Origin: a virus
Reading direction: 5' to 3' (one strand)
DNA: 42,733 bases
Virus record (IMG/VR): IMGVR_UViG_3300042884_000436
Location: 1 to 42,733 of that record
The notes beneath the pieces were generated by a model. The model made no database searches, was not told where the DNA came from, and was given only the letters and a program-made list of their open reading frames with translations. The position numbers and the translations under genes were made by a program. Below are positions 37,419 through 42,733 of this stretch, piece after piece; within the stretch, counting starts at the first letter, position 1; each line of letters opens with the position of its first letter.

Positions 37419-40400
37419 CTACTTCTTCAGCATCTCGACTTCGTGGCGTAGTTCTTTGATGGCTTCGATCAGCAGCGGAATCATGCGCGAGTAATCTACA
37501 GTTAAATAATTTTCACCAGTCTTTGACCCTTGGTCGGGTTTATCATGGTCAACATCAAATGCCGCTGGGCGGACAATCTCTGGCAAGTGCTTCTGCACTT
37601 CCTGCGCTGACACGCCGAGTTGAGTGCCATTGTTTGCGTAACCAAATGTCTTGGCAAGGTCGTTATCGACGTAACGGAAGCCGTTAAGCGATGAAACAAT
37701 GTCCAAAGCGTTTTCTATATTGCCTTTGCGCGTCTTCAGCCTGTCATCCGAATAATATGCAGTGACGTTGCCCGTTGCGTAAAGTTCATTACAGAAGATA
37801 GAGCGGCGATTGTTGGTGATGTCGCCTTGACCACCAAAAACAAAATTGCCGCCAGAGTTCATAAAAATGGTAGCGGCAGCTACTGCGCCCCAATGAAAGT
37901 TTACCCTTGGAGAATATGTTGCTGCCGTGTTCGTGTTGGCAACCAAGCTAACTTCACGCAGTTCAAGACCACCAAAGCAATCGTTGTCACCGCCAGTTGC
38001 AACCCGCGAAATATTGATATCGCCTTTAATCCAGCTAACACCATTCGGATTTACATAGGTCGATGTGTCACCGCTGTCGTAATAAGCGTTTCCATAATAG
38101 TTATTGACGGAACTAATGTCCCCGCCACCCGCGCTGATGCCACCATAAAGCCAGTTATATCCAGCCGAATAGATGCCGCTTGGATGCCATGATGCAGATC
38201 CAGTTCCGCCTACGTTGCCGTTTCCTTGAAGGGAGTAGGACACCATAGCACTGACGTTTGATGTGCTGTTGGGATTGATATAGAAGGCGGTGTTGTTGCT
38301 ATCGTAGAATATGGGTGCTTGAACATCTGACAGCGATTGAACCGTGCCATCCACAAGCAGACGCACATTAAAGTCACCGCCGCTAGGGCCGCCAACGCCG
38401 TGAATACGAAAATCGCCAACTGGCCCTTGGTCGGTATTATTGAAAACCGTTATTGATGGGTAATTATCCCATGCACGGTCATAAGCGCACCGCTGGTTGA
38501 TATTCTCAAACTTGTAAAGAATGGAATTGCCATTGGGGTTTACGTAATAAAACGTGTCGTTGCTGTCGTAGAATATCGGTGCGCGAGCATCTTGCTGCGC
38601 GACAAGAATTCTTCGTGCCGTTAAATCTCCGTTACGGCAATCAATCCAAACAGCGTTTTCGCCGTTGGGGACAAGCTGCCCCGAAATGGTTGGGCCAAAC
38701 CCGATACCAAACCACGATTGGATTTTTAGGTTAGCTGTGGTGCTGTTTGCTCCGTCCCCGCTAGTGCCTATAATATATGTGCTTCCCGCACCGTTAAAAT
38801 TGACGCCGTTGTTTTGCGCTACACTTACGGTGTTAAGGATAGATGTGCCGTCAGGATTAACAAAATAAGCGGTATTTGTGCCTTTATAGAAAAGCGATGC
38901 CCTGATTGCCTTGTTGCCACCACTAGTGCCGATACGGACTTCACTGCCGCGAACGTAGCAAAGTTCCAAAGCGTCAGCGTCAACACCAGAGTTTACGGTG
39001 TCGAAGAACCCATTATTGCCGACGATGCCGTAGTCCGTGCTGGACGCGCTATATAGGGCCGTGTAGTTGATTTGGTTTATGCGTGAGGTGCTGGCAGCAT
39101 CAAGGTAATAGCCAGTATCGTCGCTGTCATAGAAGACAGGTGCGCGGAATGATCCAGCGACCCAGTTATTCCCAGACATATCCAAAACCCAGCGGTTTGC
39201 TGCTGCTGACCATCCTCCAATGCGGAGGTAGTTATCAGGATCAAGTCCCATGTTGACGGCGTAATAACCAGCGCGGTGGAACGTCATCATTGCCGTGCCA
39301 GCATCAGTGGAAAGAACTTGCAATACTGGGCTACTTTGAGCGCCACTATAAGCACTGCCACCAAAATTGCTTTTGAAATAGGCTAAACCAGTAAAGTAGG
39401 TATTTACGTTAGACGTTCCGCCCTCAGCAAAATTCAGATAATAGCCAGTGTTGTTGCTGTCATAGAAGATAGGCGCACGGACATCGACGCTGTTTGTTGC
39501 CGATGACCCGATAGGCATTGCGTAGCTGGTGTAATTCCCATCGTGAATAAATTCACGCCACGACTGCCATGTAGTGCTGGAACTCCTGCGGAACCACATA
39601 CGGTCATCGTAGAAGTTCATGACAATCTGTCCGCCCCAATTGCCTAATGAAGAGCCTTCAGAGAGGTCTCCAAACTGAAGCACTTTGTAGTCACCAGCGC
39701 CATTTGGTGGCTGGTTGTATGAGCCACCAGAAGGAATGTAGTTCGTGTAAGCCCTAAATCCATTGGGAGCGGCTCCACCCAACGTATTGAAATCATTATT
39801 GGTGTATCTTGGGTATGCAAGGTCGGTTGCTTTTGCGGCTGTTCCAGTTACGTTAATGCCCCAGCTACCAGATGCCGCTCCTTGAATTGCGGCAGCAACG
39901 GCAGCGGGAGTGGTGCGAACCATCTGGTTCGTAGTTGGAAACATCGAAACCAAAACTGTGGGCGTAGCGGTCGAAAGACCAGAACTAAGAACAATTTCCC
40001 GTGCCGCGATGTCACCCGCTGCATCGCGGTAAGCAATCGTGTTTGCGGTCGGTGCTGTCGTTGGGTTGTTGAACCCGCTAATTGAGCCAGCAGCATCGCC
40101 AGTTTTTAGCGACTTTATAAGGTTAATCTGCTGCTTCTTGGTTCCGGTCGGCTCTGTCGAGTTGCCGATAGCTGTCACGCGATTGCGCGTGATTGTGTTG
40201 TTCGTTGGCCCATCCATTGCCATGACATTGACGTTGAACGAGTTCCAATAGCTGATGCGCGGCCACCAGAATTTAAGAACGCCGCCTTCTTCAAATACCT
40301 TTATGTAGGTCGCAAAATCGCCACCATATGAAATGCCCGTGTAGTTGATGATGGTGTCGTTATAGAGGTAGCCCTGCGCCACAACCTTAAATGGTAGGTT

Positions 40401-42733
40401 AGTGGCGCTGTAACTTTTGCCAGTAATCTCAATGACAAAGCTTTCACCAGCAAAGCCCGTTGCTGGAATGTCGGTTGTTACCAAAGTGCCACTGGTAAAA
40501 TCGCTGCCTGATTGAAAGCGCGTTGTCCAATCGCTGCGATATACAGGGCCAGTGTTAAGCGTAAGGTTGTTGAGGTTAGATGTGGAGGCAGGGTCGGTGT
40601 AATAAGCAGTGTTGTCTTCATCATAGAAGATTGGTGCTCGCATACTGGATGCGGCAGTTATCGTAGCACTGTGATACCACTCTGATGCCGAACGGGCGTA
40701 CATCTGAGCGCCGCCACCTAAATCGGCCCTGTACAACCTCAATGCCCACGGTGAGCTGGATGCTGCCCTGATGTCTAGTAATGGTGATGCGCCACCACTA
40801 TCGTGCAGTACAATGCTGCCCCTTAGATTGGTGCCAGAATACGGGTCAACATAGTACGCAGTGTCATTGCTGTCGTAGAAGATGGGTGCGCGGAAAGATC
40901 CGTCGGAACCCGCCCAATTTGCGCCACGGCTAATGTAGATTGCGCGTGTGTCTGTGGTTGAGTTATTTCGAGTACCAAGTTCAAGAGAGTCACCAGCGGT
41001 GTATTTTATGAAACCGCCGTAAGTGTCACTTGCGCCTTCACGGAAACGCAAAGCCTTGTCAGCGCCCCATGTGGTGTCGTTGATATGAATGTCACCAGCG
41101 AACACTGCTGAAGTGCCGGATGAATTTGGATTAATGTAATAAGCAGTGTCGTTGCTGTCGTAGAAGATAGGAGCGCGGACATCGACGAACGCGGTTACGC
41201 TACCAGTGCCATCGATACGCAGACGCTCTGTAGTGCTTTCAAAAAGGCGGCAACCACCTGTAGCACCCCATCTAATTAATGCACCGTAGCTGTTGTCATC
41301 TGGTGTCATGATGCGCGATTGGTCGCCACGCCATGCTATGCCATATCCAGCTTGGACTGTGACGTTTGCTGAAGTTACATCAACTCCGCCCTCTACATTC
41401 AGCTTTCCAATACCAGATGCGCTAGTGCGGTTTATCAGGACGCTGCCGGATGTGTCGATACGCATGAATTCTGCACGCGAACCACCAGACGGGGTATAAT
41501 AAACACCGAAGCCGCTTGATGGTGTGCTGCCACTGCGAATGTTGCCAAGCGAGAACACGTTGCCATACCAATCAAAGTTCAGCAGCTTAGTTGGTTGGTC
41601 GGCGGTATACGAGGGAGCTGTTGCGTATATCGAGTTGCTCTCTGTGGCAGAGGCAAGCGTTACCGTTCCAGTGTTAGAAATGTTTGTCGCAGTAGCTGCG
41701 TTGCCACTGATTGAACCAGCCGAAGTGATGTAGCCAGCAGGGTTAGTGGCGTTGTAAGGCGTGTAGCCAAGGGCAGTAGTCACTTGACCAGACGTAATGC
41801 CAGTAAGAACCCCCGCACCGTTAAGGGTTAAACCACCAGCGGCTGAAATGTTTAATTGGCTTCCCGACGCCTGTAGGCGCACATCAAAATCTTCAGCCGT
41901 GCTGTCTTTGAAGTCGATGTAAGCGCCGCCAGCGCCGCGAGTTAGCTCTATCGCACCGTCACTTCCCAAGATAGCTTGGTTGGCCCCGCTGTTTACCGTA
42001 ATTGGCCCTGTAAACGTGTCACCCGCACGGTTGGCTGGCGTGTAACCAAGTGCCGTGGTGACGTTGCCGCTGGTGATACCAGTGATGTATCCGGCTGGGT
42101 TCGTTGCGTTGTATGGGGTGAAGCCAAGCGCCGTAGCAATCGACTTCTTTTCCCACAGGCTTGTCGATGTGTTGTAAAACAGGCCATCGTTGTTGGCTGG
42201 ATTTTGCGCCGATACATCGTGCAACTCATCCATCTCATAGCCGTTTTGCACTTTGACAAACAGCTTGCCCTGTGACGGGTGAGCATGTTCAACGACAGCA
42301 ACATAGACTAGATGTTGCGGGGCATAAGGCTTTGTTGCTGTCAGTGTTCCAGCAGTTGTGGGGCTTAGATAAAGTTGCTGACCATCTGTGTATGCAGAAG
42401 TGTCAATGTTAGTGATTGTGCCAATCAGCGTTACGTTGCCATTGGAATTGTTGGCAATGTTGGCCGTGACCAAGCCTAGTGTCTGCGCTGATGTTGCATC
42501 GCCGGTAGCAATTGCTTTGCTGACAGTGGAGATCTGACCAGTCGCACCGCTGATATAGACGGCAGTGCCTTTTGCAAGCGTTGCGCCAGTGGTATTGCGG
42601 ATAGGCAAAACAACATTGGATGTTGATCCAGCGACGGCAACAGATAGGTCGATGTTTGTCGTTCCAGTTACGACAACAGAGCCATCAGCCGATGCTATGG
42701 TCGGCTTACCGGTAAGATCGGCATACGCGCCAG
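37419..42733 (-). CDS. tail fibre with APIFYDSN repeats and C-terminal S74 chaperone (partial, 5' end outside window)
   Basis: The frame stays open to the right edge (the first visible residues are GAYADLTGKPTIAS), so the N-terminus is missing. The body has nine repeats of the type R-APIFYDSNDTAYY-x-x-P, typical of marine phage fibres, set among beta-rich segments. The C-terminal 110 residues are an intramolecular chaperone of the endosialidase/S74 family: YSDDRLK, with self-cleavage expected just before the Ser encoded at 37751-37749, then GVSAQEVQKHLPEIV and VDYSRMIPLLIEAIKEL. The chaperone trimerises the fibre and is then released. It probably determines host recognition. Confidence 0.88.
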   Translation of the reverse strand, partial: GAYADLTGKPTIASADGSVVVTGTTNIDLSVAVAGSTSNVVLPIRNTTGATLAKGTAVYISGATGQISTVSKAIATGDATSAQTLGLVTANIANNSNGNVTLIGTITNIDTSAYTDGQQLYLSPTTAGTLTATKPYAPQHLVYVAVVEHAHPSQGKLFVKVQNGYEMDELHDVSAQNPANNDGLFYNTSTSLWEKKSIATALGFTPYNATNPAGYITGITSGNVTTALGYTPANRAGDTFTGPITVNSGANQAILGSDGAIELTRGAGGAYIDFKDSTAEDFDVRLQASGSQLNISAAGGLTLNGAGVLTGITSGQVTTALGYTPYNATNPAGYITSAGSISGNAATATNISNTGTVTLASATESNSIYATAPSYTADQPTKLLNFDWYGNVFSLGNIRSGSTPSSGFGVYYTPSGGSRAEFMRIDTSGSVLINRTSASGIGKLNVEGGVDVTSANVTVQAGYGIAWRGDQSRIMTPDDNSYGALIRWGATGGCRLFESTTERLRIDGTGSVTAFVDVRAPIFYDSNDTAYYINPNSSGTSAVFAGDIHINDTTWGADKALRFREGASDTYGGFIKYTAGDSLELGTRNNSTTDTRAIYISRGANWAGSDGSFRAPIFYDSNDTAYYVDPYSGTNLRGSIVLHDSGGASPLLDIRAASSSPWALRLYRADLGGGAQMYARSASEWYHSATITAASSMRAPIFYDEDNTAYYTDPASTSNLNNLTLNTGPVYRSDWTTRFQSGSDFTSGTLVTTDIPATGFAGESFVIEITGKSYSATNLPFKVVAQGYLYNDTIINYTGISYGGDFATYIKVFEEGGVLKFWWPRISYWNSFNVNVMAMDGPTNNTITRNRVTAIGNSTEPTGTKKQQINLIKSLKTGDAAGSISGFNNPTTAPTANTIAYRDAAGDIAAREIVLSSGLSTATPTVLVSMFPTTNQMVRTTPAAVAAAIQGAASGSWGINVTGTAAKATDLAYPRYTNNDFNTLGGAAPNGFRAYTNYIPSGGSYNQPPNGAGDYKVLQFGDLSEGSSLGNWGGQIVMNFYDDRMWFRRSSSTTWQSWREFIHDGNYTSYAMPIGSSATNSVDVRAPIFYDSNNTGYYLNFAEGGTSNVNTYFTGLAYFKSNFGGSAYSGAQSSPVLQVLSTDAGTAMMTFHRAGYYAVNMGLDPDNYLRIGGWSAAANRWVLDMSGNNWVAGSFRAPVFYDSDDTGYYLDAASTSRINQINYTALYSASSTDYGIVGNNGFFDTVNSGVDADALELCYVRGSEVRIGTSGGNKAIRASLFYKGTNTAYFVNPDGTSILNTVSVAQNNGVNFNGAGSTYIIGTSGDGANSTTANLKIQSWFGIGFGPTISGQLVPNGENAVWIDCRNGDLTARRILVAQQDARAPIFYDSNDTFYYVNPNGNSILYKFENINQRCAYDRAWDNYPSITVFNNTDQGPVGDFRIHGVGGPSGGDFNVRLLVDGTVQSLSDVQAPIFYDSNNTAFYINPNSTSNVSAMVSYSLQGNGNVGGTGSASWHPSGIYSAGYNWLYGGISAGGGDISSVNNYYGNAYYDSGDTSTYVNPNGVSWIKGDINISRVATGGDNDCFGGLELREVSLVANTNTAATYSPRVNFHWGAVAAATIFMNSGGNFVFGGQGDITNNRRSIFCNELYATGNVTAYYSDDRLKTRKGNIENALDIVSSLNGFRYVDNDLAKTFGYANNGTQLGVSAQEVQKHLPEIVRPAAFDVDHDKPDQGSKTGENYLTVDYSRMIPLLIEAIKELRHEVEMLKK

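Overview
The window is part of the genome of a tailed bacteriophage. It is densely packed, has few non-coding stretches, and shows phage replication, recombination, integration, tail and internal-virion genes. Terminase, portal, capsid and lysis genes are not here, and the tail-fibre gene runs off the right edge, so more of the virion module lies beyond base 42733. The host is probably an alphaproteobacterium: next to the integrase is a copy of the 3' half of a tRNA-Gly(GCC) gene of alphaproteobacterial type, the usual form of a phage attachment site. The phage carries an integrase, but I recognise no CI-like repressor in the window. The small candidate regulators are a ribbon-helix-helix protein and a CsrA-like protein.

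Layout. (1) Bases 1-5056, + strand: about sixteen very small early-type genes plus an ArdC-like antirestriction protein. The genes between about 430 and 2850 are separated by structured RNA elements that start on the stop codon of one gene and end at the ribosome binding site of the next. Three are clear type II hammerhead ribozymes with a covarying pseudoknot. Three (perhaps four) belong to a second family, with covarying helices and conserved CCAGA / CGAGGATG segments, that I cannot assign to a known RNA. (2) 5057-7608, +: a B12-dependent (class II) ribonucleotide reductase with a structured leader, and a free-standing DnaA domain IV protein. (3) 14118-7579, - strand: the replication and nucleotide operon (wHTH replication protein, primase-helicase, MazG-like and dATP/dGTP-diphosphohydrolase-like proteins, Ref-like nuclease, two PD-(D/E)XK proteins, small proteins). 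A five-fold 11-bp iteron array beside an AT-rich tract lies inside the replication-protein gene and looks like an origin. Its leader has a hairpin loop complementary to its own Shine-Dalgarno. (4) 14480-17953, +: a recombination cassette (Sak-type annealing protein, YqaJ exonuclease, protein with an SSB-like acidic tail), RHH and CsrA-like regulators, and a tyrosine integrase followed by attP. (5) 42733-18189, -: tail fibre with S74 chaperone, tail proteins including a gpJ-like fibre, and then the internal or ejected virion proteins, ending in a 3037-residue polyvalent protein with zincin-like, ParB-like and membrane-associated regions joined by repeated YSGR linkers.

The probable logic is that the early operon is made as one transcript and cut into gene-sized messages by RNA elements. 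The nucleotide and replication genes then copy the genome from an origin inside the initiator gene, the annealing/exonuclease cassette recombines it, the integrase can insert it at tRNA-Gly, and the right-hand operon builds the tail and the proteins ejected with the DNA. All functional calls rest on reading motifs by eye; no database search was possible.
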